From Hortaea werneckii (Eukaryota > Ascomycota > Dothideomycetes > Mycosphaerellales > Teratosphaeriaceae): 64,000 nucleotides of DNA. The notes beneath the pieces were generated by a model. The model searched no databases. It was not told the origin of the DNA and worked only from the letters and a program-made list of their open reading frames with translations. A program made the translations under genes and the position numbers. Below are positions 34,389-44,333 of the stretch, one piece after another. The stretch lies in NCBI GenBank assembly GCA_037044905.1, contig JBAOKB010000048.1, positions 1 to 64,000 of the forward strand, read 5' to 3'. Within the stretch, counting starts at the first letter, position 1, and the number at the start of each line of letters is the position of its first letter.

Positions 34389-35586
34389 TTACGCAGTCGC
34401 CTCAATATAAGGGATGCCAGTCAAACGAAACGCACGCTCGCCGAGCTTGGGCTTGCCGCTCTTAGGAACCAGATGATGCAGCCGGTCCTGCTCACCGTTT
34501 CGCATCAACGGAAGCGCCCCTACGTGCGCTGCGTTGGGCCAATGCGTGGTGGGCTGGCAGTCTTCGAAAGCCTGCTTTTTGCGCAACAAGTCCGCCTGCG
34601 TCACGTCGCTGACAGGCATGTAGCAGGTGTATGCTGCAAAGCGTGGCTGCGAAGTTGTCGAGCTTAGGTTGTAGTGCGGTGTACGTGAGTCCCAGATGAC
34701 CAGATCGCCAGGCTCCATGCACACCTTCTCCCACTTCAGTCCCTTGTCTTCCAGCCATTGCATTCCGGCTGCCGTAAAGCCGTACCACTCCTTGGTCCTG
34801 GAAATGGATTAGTCAGTCGCTTCTTTTTGCAGTTACAAACACTCCTCGGTGCTCTCTCTGGGAACTAGAGCTACTCACCAAGCCCATATGCGATCCGACT
34901 CATTTTCGAACGCCTCATGAAACTCCTCACTGACTAAGTGCCCGCCTTTGCACACGATCAAGCCTCCGTCATTAGGGCCATTGGGCAACAAGTTCACCAG
35001 ACCTTGCAAGCACCTGAAGCCGGGGCGCGTGCGGTCCTGGTCCTGATGCGGCCATGGCTTGTTCTCTTTGAGATCTTTGCGGTCAGGAAAGCTCAGATTC
35101 ATAGCGTCAAAGGACACAATAAGATCCTCGGTCTCGTAGACCTTTTCGAACGCTCCCACCACGCCAGGCTCTGCACGAATGTCCCAGGCAAATGTCTCGT
35201 GAGGCAGCCCATAACCGGCGCACATGCCTTTCTCATTAATGATAGGCAAGTGCTGTTCGTTGACTGTTTCGGGATTGTTTCGATCGAACCCGAGTCCGCT
35301 GTGGATACTGTCAGCACGACATGATCCGTCGCCTTGGACGAGAATAGTTGTACAAATCTTCAAGAAAGCTATATAGCTGATCCGCATAGTTTTCTGCTCT
35401 TTCACGAGGGACGGCACCCTTCACCACGGCGAAGCCATCTCTGATCAAATCGTCGCGAAAATCTCCATACTTGTGCGACGGACCTCGAGCGAAGAGTTTA
35501 TGGGTTGGCTTGATTTGGGGAATATATTCTGTGACAGTCGGTTTGACTTTGACTTGCGTCTGGGCGGTTGCCGTTGTGGTAGACAT
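34389..35586 (-). CDS. Phytanoyl-CoA dioxygenase (PhyH)-family Fe(II)/2-oxoglutarate oxygenase
   Basis: Three exons, 35586-35354, 35307-34879 and 34797-34389, join in phase to 356 residues. The N-terminal part has DDLIRDGFAVVKGAVP, the usual PhyH opening (the dioxygenase begins by lifting a C-terminal enoyl from a bound substrate in this family). The iron ligands are visible: HQD of PWPHQDQDRTRPG near residue 164 (HxD) and the distal His in WDSRTPHYNLS near 261. Between them is GLVNLLPNGPNDGGLIVCKG. The reaction expected is hydroxylation or oxidation of a substrate using 2-oxoglutarate and O2; the substrate is unknown. No PTS1 or PTS2 is apparent. It is divergent from the FAD monooxygenase gene; their shared promoter carries the same 9-mer found upstream of the hydrolase and MFS genes. 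Confidence 0.85.
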
Positions 35587-36095
35587 GATTTCTTCTGACG
35601 ATGTTCAAGATAGAGGTGGGAGATAGTAGAGTGCCTTGCGCCGGATGTCATCGCGACCTCGAATTTAAGGTTGTTAAACGTGAGATACGAAAGACAGCAA
35701 TAGTCATAGACTGGCAACCCAACCGAACCGATCGGTTTGATGTGCAGTATGCTGTTCGGTTCGGCCTGGCTCGGGTTAAGTGGAGCGGCTCGGGTGAATT
35801 TGATCGGCTCGGTTGAGCTTGCTCCTGATCTACCTAGGTAGGTGGTGTTCGTCAAACTTCCGGAAATGTGGGGGAAGAGCTGGATTGAGAAACAATGAAG
35901 GGGCGAGATCGATGCATTATTGGTCGGTACGCCTATTCAAGATGGTGAAGTCGGTCGGGTTCCAACGCAAGTGTCCAACGCACAGCTTGCAAGGAGTCAT
36001 TTCTTGTCGTTTCCAACCATTTTGCAAGCGAAAGAAAGCGTAGTTACGGCAGCGCCGACAACATCATCAATACTATCCACTGCATTTCCCAGCCT
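35587..36095. promoter_or_regulatory. Divergent promoter of dioxygenase and monooxygenase genes with TCGGTTCGG sites
   Basis: The 509-bp gap holds CCGAACCGA at 35723-35731 and TCGGTTCGG at 35756-35764, an inverted pair, and further GCTCGG half-sites up to about 35815. The same 9-mer appears several times in the 29077-30029 promoter. Shared control by one of the local Zn2Cys6 proteins is the simplest reading, but is inference. Confidence 0.55.
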
Positions 36096-37322
36096 ATGTC
36101 TTCCCGATCAACATCGACCGGCAAGGTCGCAATCATTGGGGCGGGCCCCGCCGGAATGGCTGCTGCCCTGGCTCTTCTGAAAGCAGGACACAATGTCAGT
36201 GTCTACGAACGGTACAAGGAAGCACGTCCCGCAGGCAACATCCTTAATCTGTGGCCTCCTCCAATTAAAGCTTTGCGCAGCATGGGCGTCGACGTGAAAG
36301 ACCTGGGCGCACCTTGCCACACCACATTTCGAAACGCCAAAGGCCACATTCGAGCAGAAGTCAGGCTTCCAGAAGATGTAATTCGCGAATATGGCGGAGG
36401 ATTTATTGGTATGCTAAGGCCCGACTTATACAAGCGCATGCTTCAAGCAATTCCTCAAGGAACCATACAATTTGGCAAAGCGATCGAGAAGATTGAGAGC
36501 GAGCCGCATCTTGTGCGTTTGCACTTCCAAGACCGCACGACGAGCGAAGTTGATGTTCTGATTGGTGCGGACGGGATTGACTCGATCGTTCGCAAACATC
36601 TGTGGGGCGACTCACCGAAAAGACCACACAATCTACATGTCATCGGTGGCTTTACGTTCGACGACATACCTGGAGCTGAGCAAGGCGAAGTCGTTCTATC
36701 TCACTCAAGGACCGTCCAGGGCACGTATTCCTCAATCCTCAGCGAGGGACGATCAGGCTATCAGTGGTGGATGCTTGAGGCCTGGCCCGATAGTGAAGCT
36801 CCGCCTTCAGACTTGCATGTTCACGCGAAGGAGCTGGCAATGGAATTTCGACCCGACCTTAACGAGATGATCGCACGCACAAGGCCGAAGAACTTGCAGC
36901 GATGGCCGATCCGTGACCGTGTGCCTATCCAGCATTGGTCGAGGGGCAGAGTGACCTTGTCCGGCGATGCAGCCCATCCGACGTCGCCATACGCTGCCTA
37001 TGGCGCAGGCATGTCTATATGCGATGGTTACTTCATCGGCCAATGCCTTGCAGGACTGGACTTGAAAGAAACGGACGCCGTGGAGAAGGCACTGCAGGAG
37101 TACGAGTCCAAGAGACTAGCGCATACATCCGAGCAAGTCCAGGCTGCTTACAACCTTGGCCAAATGTTCCATCACACATATAGCATGCTAAGACCCGTAC
37201 GAGACCTTGTGCTAGATCACACCTGGCTTTTGCAGAGTCAGGTAGGCGAGAAAAATCCGCGGGAGATTGTGGCTCAGCTTGCAGAGATGGGTGAGAGCAT
37301 AGTACATGTAACATCTACTTAG
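36096..37322 (+). CDS. FAD-dependent monooxygenase (salicylate-hydroxylase-like, FAD_binding_3)
   Basis: Single-exon gene of 408 residues. The Rossmann motif is at residues 11-25 (VAIIGAGPAGMAAAL), ending with the acidic VYERY that binds ribose. The DG motif is LIGADGIDSIVR near 157, and the GD motif is GRVTLSGDAAHPTSP near 285, followed by YGAGMSICDGYFIGQCL. This set defines class A flavoprotein hydroxylases, which use NAD(P)H and O2 to hydroxylate mostly aromatic or activated substrates. No membrane anchor or signal is seen, so a soluble enzyme. It is the rightmost clear member of the cluster and is paired head to head with the PhyH-type oxygenase, suggesting two oxidation steps in one pathway. 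Confidence 0.88.
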   Translation: MSSRSTSTGKVAIIGAGPAGMAAALALLKAGHNVSVYERYKEARPAGNILNLWPPPIKALRSMGVDVKDLGAPCHTTFRNAKGHIRAEVRLPEDVIREYGGGFIGMLRPDLYKRMLQAIPQGTIQFGKAIEKIESEPHLVRLHFQDRTTSEVDVLIGADGIDSIVRKHLWGDSPKRPHNLHVIGGFTFDDIPGAEQGEVVLSHSRTVQGTYSSILSEGRSGYQWWMLEAWPDSEAPPSDLHVHAKELAMEFRPDLNEMIARTRPKNLQRWPIRDRVPIQHWSRGRVTLSGDAAHPTSPYAAYGAGMSICDGYFIGQCLAGLDLKETDAVEKALQEYESKRLAHTSEQVQAAYNLGQMFHHTYSMLRPVRDLVLDHTWLLQSQVGEKNPREIVAQLAEMGESIVHVTST

Positions 37323-37422
37323 AACACCCCTCACTCCGAAATTCTTGTAAAAAGCAAAAACATTCTCGATATTACTTGTTTCCCTCTTCATCCATATCCA
37401 TCCAAGACAAATTTCATCATCA

Positions 37423-38611
37423 CTAGTCCCATTCAAAAACCCGATCGTACGAGAAGAGCTCGTTTACCAGCCCTAAAGCCTTTGGATGCGAGAATAATCC
37501 CGTTAGCGTTCGATTAACGATATCGAGGGCAAAGCAATTGTCTAGAAGCCCGTTCTCTTCGTCGCATAGCTTATACCATTTCTTATTACCCATGTCGCAG
37601 AAAGCCATTTCATGCAGCGAGACGAAGTCTGGACCAACAGTCGTGGGATCTTCGCACAGTGCAGAGGCCGGATGCTGCGCTTTGGGGCTAACGATGAGGT
37701 TGCGCGTCTTGAAACTACGACGAATATGGTCCCTAACATCGGAGTAGTCGCCCATTCCGCGCTTCTCGATGGGCTGAGCAGCGTAGCGGACCTCGAACTA
37801 CGCAATACCGGATCTGGTTAGATGCGCATCATTCGTAAAACTGGCAGGAGGGTGTATGCAGGCAAGCTTACTGGACGGGGGTGACAGTAAAAGTCCACGT
37901 TCTTGCTGTAATCTTGCCCACCACTTGTGCTAAATGCCGGGAGGTACCATTTGAATGATCCGGCATCGGTCTCCTGGTGACTAGCATCTGCCAACCAACT
38001 GTGCGTGAGTATCTACTTTGAATGATTACAAGGCGAATTTTAGCGGAGAGACATACCAATCCATCCACAGTTGGGCATGTAATCGTTAGTGTTGCTTGCC
38101 ACAACGTTGCCATAGTAGTTGGGCAATCCGCAGCCTTTAAAGACGTCGCCCATCCATCCAAACTGCAATCCATCTCCGGGTTGCGTAACACCAATGATGG
38201 GGATGCAGATGGGATCGTTGTCGGCCACAATATCAATATACAACGCCTGCTGGTTGTTGCCTTGGTCTATCTTAAACGAGCGCTTATTTCCGGGTCCAAT
38301 GTCGCCCCCATCGCTGAACCCCAGAAGGCTGTTACCAGCGTCGTAACCCCTGGGAGTCTCATTAGCTCATTTGTCGTAATGACACAAGCGATGTCTGAAG
38401 GCAAGGTCTCTGTCACGTACCAAACTCGTTTGATGCGGCCCCCGGTGTCTTCTGCACCCTCGACATCGTTGGCAGCGTCCGTACCTGTACTGGTGCGGAT
38501 CTCAACCGTTGCGCCTTGGGGACTCGATTCCGGGAATAGGGACTCCAGGAAACTGTATGCGGTGACAGCAGTGCCCAGCACGCTAATGGCGTCCACGGCT
38601 AGGCTGCCCAT
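37423..38611 (-). CDS. Conserved-looking fungal protein of unknown function, four exons
   Basis: Four exons, 38611-38421, 38349-38057, 37987-37872 and 37797-37423, join in phase to 324 residues. I do not recognise a named domain. The N-terminus has a hydrophobic stretch (residues 5-26, DAISVLGTAVTAYSFLESLF), then a Ser/Thr/Asp-rich linker. The exon-2 region is Gly/Asn/Tyr-rich (DAGNSLLGFSDGGDIGPGN; GCGLPNYYGNVVASN) and exon 4 has VGPDFVSLHEMAFCDMGNK and WYKLCDEENGLLDNCF. The second part with its cysteines resembles uncharacterised ascomycete proteins that contain a PDFVSxxE...CDM phrase; this is from memory and not checked. The last intron and the exon-3 acceptor are chosen because only they keep phase. 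It is convergent with the monooxygenase gene (100 bp). Confidence 0.65.
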
Positions 38612-39669
38612 TTTGGAAAACTGGATGAAAGATTGATGAGAAAAGATCTGAAATGGATTTGGGCCGTGGAATGATGGTTTGAAAATCGATATTTGAAGGT
38701 TGGGGTGAGCAGACGGGGGACAAGGGTGCTTTAATAGACGGTTGTACCTGCTTTCAAGCGTGTACCTTCGATCACGAGCTATCCGTCCCTTAGTGTTGCC
38801 TCAAAGCGCTGTTGCTGTGCCAGAGAGGCTTTCCTTGCCGAGTGTGCATCATACCAGAAGCCATCCGTGCTTCGTACGTCACGAAAGCTGTACATGAGCG
38901 GCGTGTGTACGCTGGAAGACCACTGTACGCCAAGAGCCCTGTCGGAATAAAGGAACAAGGCTAATGTGTAGCCAATGTATGTAGAATGACCCGCACGGGC
39001 TCTATCGAGATTGTCACGCATGGATGGAACGGCACGAAGTGTGGCCCTGGTTCACAAACGACGGCGAGAGTTGACGGTAGCTTGGCGACGTTTGAGCGAA
39101 AGCGAGCGAAAGCACAAACAGACCGTTGCAAAGACAGAAGCTCCTTAAGTCGCCAAGGGATCTGCAACGCGAAGCTTGAGCCTGTCCTTTGGCGTACATA
39201 CCAATCTATGATAATACAGTACCGGTTGACGATGCACGCTTGGCACGCAGGATGTGCGGGGTGCGTCTCGGGATCTCCCCAGGTATCTCTAACCCTAACC
39301 CCAATAGAAGTGCGGGGATGTCCCGCGGAAGGAAGCTCCCCCAACTTCAAACTTACCTAGGTACCTTATGATGACTGCAACGCACGAGACCCTCATCATG
39401 TGCTGTTTCCGTGATATCAGGACGTTGGCCGTGACGTTCTTGGCACCCGCCCTCGTCTCCGCGGAAAGGGTTGCAAAGCGCGGCGCGAATGCCAAAACAA
39501 CGGCTTTAAAGTGAATGACGGGGACAGTGACCTCCTTGCTCCGCAGACAGTCAACAGTTTCACCCAAAGCCCACTATCGCCCTCAGCAGTCTGTCACTCT
39601 ATACACGCACGAAGTCTTCTCTGCGTCCAACGAAAGGCGGAACAGCTCTCTGCGAGTAGCGTTGCGAGA
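38612..39669. other. Divergent intergenic region, no gene seen
   Basis: About 1.06 kb between two head-to-head genes. It has a telomere-like AACCCTAACC near 39291-39300. Open frames on both strands overlap each other and lack motifs. Confidence 0.4.
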
Positions 39670-40353
39670 ATGGGGACCACGGCGACCCTTTCCACCTCAA
39701 TCAACTTCGTCCCGCCTGCCGCTTCTTCATCCAGCTCATCATACCCAACCTCTTCTTCGGTCCCGGGCAATTTCATGGGAACTTTGGCCAACGGTACCAA
39801 CGAGTTCGCGGCCTACATCGCCAATGGCACATCCATCCCTGACTCACAGTTCGATTGTCCCGTCCATTTCAGCGGGCTCGATTATGTGGACATCCCTTGG
39901 CTCAACATGTCTGTAGAGCAAAACCATACCGACGACCGAGGTGTAAATTACTACGACGGCTACTGTGGCATCAAAGGCGCGCATCCGCGCATGGCGCACT
40001 GCTGCCAGAATATGCAAGCCCAGCCACCCTTCCTCAAATACCCCGACCTCCCTATTTACCTGGCACCAGATCATTGCTCCCAGTACTGCCGATTCTGGCC
40101 CGCAAATCTCAACTACTGGCTCTGGTGTCTTACTCAAGAAGGCGATGAGGTGTCGAATGCGTTCTGTCGATGGGATGATGGCAAATCCTTATCAACTTCC
40201 GGAACCCTTTCGAGAGACGGCCCCTTCGATCCAGATGGTTACTGGATCGAGTACTATCGTTCCACTTCGCCGTCTTGTGCGAATGCGGTGAGCTTCCGGA
40301 ATATATGCATCGGATTGTTGATGGCAAACGTCTTGCTCGAGACATTCCTATAG
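39670..40353 (+). CDS. Cysteine-rich protein with hydrophobic C-terminal tail, unknown function
   Basis: Open frame of 227 residues from the ATG at 39670 (MGTTATLSTSINFVPPAASS). The frame is open further upstream but without another ATG. After a Ser-rich start come NFMGTLANGTNEFAAYIANG, several N-glycosylation sequons (NGT, NMS, NHT), then about ten cysteines in GYCGIKG, MAHCCQNMQ, DHCSQYCRFW, WLWCLTQ, AFCRWDD and PSCANA. The C-terminus is a hydrophobic run (NICIGLLMANVLLETFL) like a GPI-addition or tail-anchor signal. No N-terminal signal peptide is visible in this model, so an upstream exon may be missing. No family is recognised. It ends only 28 bp before the target duplication of the hAT element. 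Confidence 0.5.
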   Translation: MGTTATLSTSINFVPPAASSSSSSYPTSSSVPGNFMGTLANGTNEFAAYIANGTSIPDSQFDCPVHFSGLDYVDIPWLNMSVEQNHTDDRGVNYYDGYCGIKGAHPRMAHCCQNMQAQPPFLKYPDLPIYLAPDHCSQYCRFWPANLNYWLWCLTQEGDEVSNAFCRWDDGKSLSTSGTLSRDGPFDPDGYWIEYYRSTSPSCANAVSFRNICIGLLMANVLLETFL

Positions 40354-40381
40354 TCACCCAAGGGTAAAATGACAGCTTTTA

Positions 40382-40389
40382 GAAGCGCA
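40382..40389 (+). repeat. hAT target-site duplication, left copy
   Basis: GAAGCGCA directly precedes the left terminal repeat and is repeated exactly after the right one at 43557-43564; 8 bp is the hAT standard. Confidence 0.85.
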
Positions 40390-43300
40390 CAGTCCTGTCA
40401 ATAGTTAGTTAGTTAGTTATAAGCTTAACTCGAGGGTGTGTTAACTAGCTATAGAGCTCTTAACTAACTAACTGCCTAATAGATGTAGTGCGCTCTTAAC
40501 TAACTAACTAACTAATAGATAGAGGCTCTCTATTAACTAACTAACTACCTATTAACTAAGTAGATATAGTGTTGCTAGCTTTAGTAGATGTAGTAGATAT
40601 AGTGTTACTAGCTTTAGTAGATATAGTATTACTAGCTTTAGTAGATGTAGTATTACTATATCTACTTACTATTAACCTTATCTACTACTACTACTTTCGA
40701 GCGCTATACTACCTCTTTATTTTTAATCTTACTTATAGTCTGCTAAGCCTTATTACTATTAGTAATACTATTACAAAGCTAGCTCTTAAGGTACTACTCT
40801 GCTTTAATTATATTAGGCTTAAGGCTACCGTACTTATTAGTAACTATCTTCTTTACTTAACTAAAAGCTCTTTTATACTTAGAGCTTATACTTAGTATAC
40901 TAAAGACGTCGAAAGCTAGCTAAGCGAGGGTTAGATAAAGCTTATTACCGATATCGATCTACTACCTTAGAGGCGTAGCTATATACTAAGACTCTATAGG
41001 TAGATCTACTACTATAAAGGTATTAAGCTCTTACTAGTACTCTAGCCGTCGATAAGGATCTTTATCTACACTTATATAGTATATACCGAACGACTTAAGC
41101 TAGTCTTTATCCTCCTCTTTATTATTGTTGTTAAACACTTAGTACTTTAGTGTAGGGGTCGGTAGTAGTAACTATTAGCTAGATAGAACCTTATTTTTAG
41201 GTAGTTAATTAACAAATCGGTACTAGTAGAGCTCTACTACTTCCTTAGTATTATAAACCTCTCGACTACTATGTTTTTCTTTAGCCTATTAATCCTTAAA
41301 CTACTAAAAGCGTTTACTAGGGTATAGAGTAGTAGTAACTCTATAGATTTAGCTATAGTCGGTAAGGGTATAGTAGTATAAAAGCTTCTAAAAGGCTATA
41401 TCGATGTAGCGTATATAATAGTTAGTAAACTTAAATAGCTCGTTAATTACCTCTTACTATACTTAACTAAGCTTATTAAACAAATAATTATAAGCTAGTA
41501 GTACCTCCTATATAGCGCTATAAGTACTAGTAGCCGCGTAGCCCTTAAGGCGCTTTATAGTACTAAAAAAAGGCTTTAGAATAAAACTAAAGTGTTAAAG
41601 CTCCTTTTAATCTTAAGTATTAAGGGTATTAGCTACAATATTATAATTACTACTTAAAGCTACTTAGTAACGAGCGTAGTAGAACTTAATAGGCCTTTAA
41701 AGCTATAAAGCGCGCTATATTATAGTAAAGGTACTATTCTACTAGATACCTATATTACGCTTTAACTAAAGGTACTACAAAAGTATCTTATTAGCTTGCT
41801 TTTACTAGATACTATTAAAAACTACTATACGCTTACTCGAGCGTATAATATAGGTAACAATATTATAAAGCTTACTAATAGTACCTTGCTACTATTAGAG
41901 CCTATATTCTTTAAGGTCGCTAGCCTCTATAAGCTCTCTCTAAAGCTACGTAAGGCCCTTGCCAAAAAGTAGAGCTTTTACTATAAGGTTAACTATATAA
42001 CCAAAGTAGTATAGGCGCTACTTATAGACGTCGATCTAATATTTTATAGTAAGCTTAGTAAGGTAGGTGTTATTATTTAAAGCGTTATCTATCTAAAAGG
42101 TGCTAAGGCGATTACTAATCTCGTAATATTCGATAGTCTACTTAAGCGCTAGTACGAGGTTAGTAGTACTATATCTACTCTTTAGTAGCTATAGTACTAG
42201 TAGAGCGCGCTAAAGCTTTATACTACTATTAAGCTAATAGCTAACTATACTAAGTAGATAGAGGCCTTATAATAATTACTAACTATTAAATAAAAGGTAT
42301 ATCTAGCTTTTTGTAGCAAGCAAGCTAGCCTTTATATTAGCTTAGCGCTCCTTAAAGGTAGTAGTAATCTATACTCTAAGAGTATTCCTTATTAGTAGTA
42401 GAACGTAGATTTAAGGCCCGCTATAGATAAGAAGGTTAGTAAATAAAGGGCTAGTAACCTACGTAAAGGAGAGCTTGTTTTAAGCTACGTAGTCGATTAG
42501 CGCCTCTTACTAGCACTCTACGTACTAGATCCGAGGTTTTAGAGGCTTACTAGTCTAGAAATCGCTAAGAGTAGAGCCTAAGGTCTTCTTAATAGCTCTA
42601 TATAGTCCTATAGAGTACTACCTCTCGAGGTAGTTTATTATACTACTTGTACTATTTACGTCCTTTAGCTAAAAGGTAGTGTTACTATTATAGCAATAGC
42701 GGTAGATCTAGTATCTACTACCCTATTAATTAGGGCTAAGCAGCTCTTTAAGCTCTATACTATACTTAAAGACCTATAAGATATAGCTCTTACTAACTAA
42801 GTGCTTAGTATAAGGTCGAAGCTAAAAGGTACTAAACTAACTAAAGCGCTAAAGGTTAACGTTAAACTTAGCGCGCTCGTTAGCGCGTATAGTATTAATC
42901 TTTCGCGTTTTCTTCGTACTAGTAGATAGCTCTATATCCTCCTCTTTAGGTATCTCTATAGGCTCGTCGCTATTACTATAAGGTAATACTACGCTAGAGG
43001 TTAACGCTACGCTTAAGGATAGAGGCTTATAGAGGTTTAGCTACTAGGTAGCCTTTTTAACGCGTTTTAAGGGGCTAGCAATCGCGTTTGTTTTCTTAGC
43101 TAACCTTTTAAGGCCTATAGAGCGTGCCTACAATGGTATATTAGTAAAGAGATAGTATTATTAGTACTATAGTTAATAAAAAAGGTCGACTAGAAGTAAG
43201 TTAAGAGCCTTTAATAAAGCTTAGCGTATAGAGCTTTATAATATCTAGTACTATAGACTAATTAGGTTTAGCGAGGCGGTATCTCTATATCCGCCTACGC

Positions 43301-43556
43301 TTCCGCGCTTCCTATATAGAGCCGTCGACCTCTAAGTAGTTAGACCTATATAAGGGTTATATAGGGTTACAAAAACACCTAGGATTTAGTTAGTTAGTTA
43401 ACAAAGAGGTTACTAACGAACAGTGTTAACTAATAAGAGCGCTAATAGATATAGTGTTAACTAACTAAATAAAGAGGATTATAACTAACTAACTAACTAA
43501 AAGTATTAGTTAGTTAGTTAACACTATAAACCCTTAGCTAACTGTTAACAGGACTA
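40390..43556. mobile_element. RIP-degraded hAT-type DNA transposon
   Basis: The 3167-bp element is bordered by GAAGCGCA on both sides. The left end reads CAGTCCTGTCAATAGTTAG and the complement of the right end reads TAGTCCTGTTAACAGTTAG; over about 22 bp they differ only by C/T changes, as RIP would produce. TIRs starting CAG and an 8-bp duplication are diagnostic of the hAT superfamily. Sub-terminal TTAGTTAG/CTAACTAA repeats are dense at both ends (to about 40560 and from about 43390). The inside is TA-rich with CpA lost, though CpG is better kept than in the first AT block. No transposase frame survives; the apparent 108-codon frame at 40569-40895 reads as low-complexity Leu/Tyr and is an artefact of composition. 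Confidence 0.85.
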
Positions 43557-43564
43557 GAAGCGCA
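43557..43564 (+). repeat. hAT target-site duplication, right copy
   Basis: GAAGCGCA, identical to 40382-40389. Confidence 0.85.
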
Positions 43565-43759
43565 TGAGGTACTCAATCTCATACCAAGCACGATTCATAG
43601 TGCACTATCTTAGAAATAAACTATGTCGGGTATTTCAACCTTGAAACGTTGCACTCCTCATGACCATCAAGAATCTCACATCAAATGACAAATCAGTCAA
43701 TTTGTGCCCTCTCTACCTATTCCAATTCCACGCAGGCCTCGTGCAAAGCGTCACATTGC

Positions 43760-44333
43760 TCAAGGTCTGTCACAGTTGCGAACTCCAGTGGTGGCCTCTA
43801 CAACGTTATAGCTGAGTGGTCGAGGACCCATCAAACAAAGGCAATACTTCCCGACCGTATCGCACTGGAAAGGATGTCCAATTACCGGGCATTCATCACC
43901 ATCAAAATACATAATCATGTTCCAGTACGGTAAGTTGTTGCCGTCGTTGGGATTCGGTGGGTTATCCCAGCAAACCCATTGGGGAGGTCCTTTGGTCCAA
44001 TCGCTACACCCCGCCGACTTGTAGAACGCATTTATACCGTAGTAATCGTCGTAGTTGCCGCATGCCCCGTATCCCCACTTGACGGTCCAAGAGGGAGGCG
44101 CAGACCGTACGGAAATTCTTCATTGGAGATCAGCCTTCAATCGGACAATCTAAGCTATATATCCGGCAATGAGATCGACTCTCGACATACCTGGCGTCGG
44201 CATCGGCGCCGTCGTCGAATATATCGTTGGGATACGGCATGGGCACAATCCCTGGAACTGCCGTCTGGTTTGCAGTGGTAGTAGCAGTGACCAATGCTGC
44301 TGGCCACGTCAAAATGGTGAGTTTGTTGAACAT
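43760..44333 (-). CDS. Small secreted cysteine-rich protein (effector candidate)
   Basis: Two exons, 44333-44191 and 44117-43760, join in phase to 166 residues. The start MFNKLTILTWPAALVTATTT looks like a signal peptide with cleavage near residue 20. The mature part has Gly/Tyr/Trp/Asn-rich text and eight cysteines: YGACGNYDDYY, SAGCSDW, QWVCWDN, DGDECPV, FQCDT, KYCLCLM and RNCDRP. Exon 2 has no internal start codon near its beginning, so ORF finders miss it. Length, secretion and an even number of cysteines fit the operational definition of a fungal effector candidate or small apoplastic protein. No family is recognised. It lies about 200 bp from the hAT insertion. The exon-2 end is set by the TGA at 43760-43762. 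Confidence 0.65.

Noticed and set aside
40569..40895. Apparent 108-residue Leu/Tyr-rich protein inside the hAT element
   Set aside because: Low-complexity translation of TA-rich, RIP-mutated DNA with no transposase motif.
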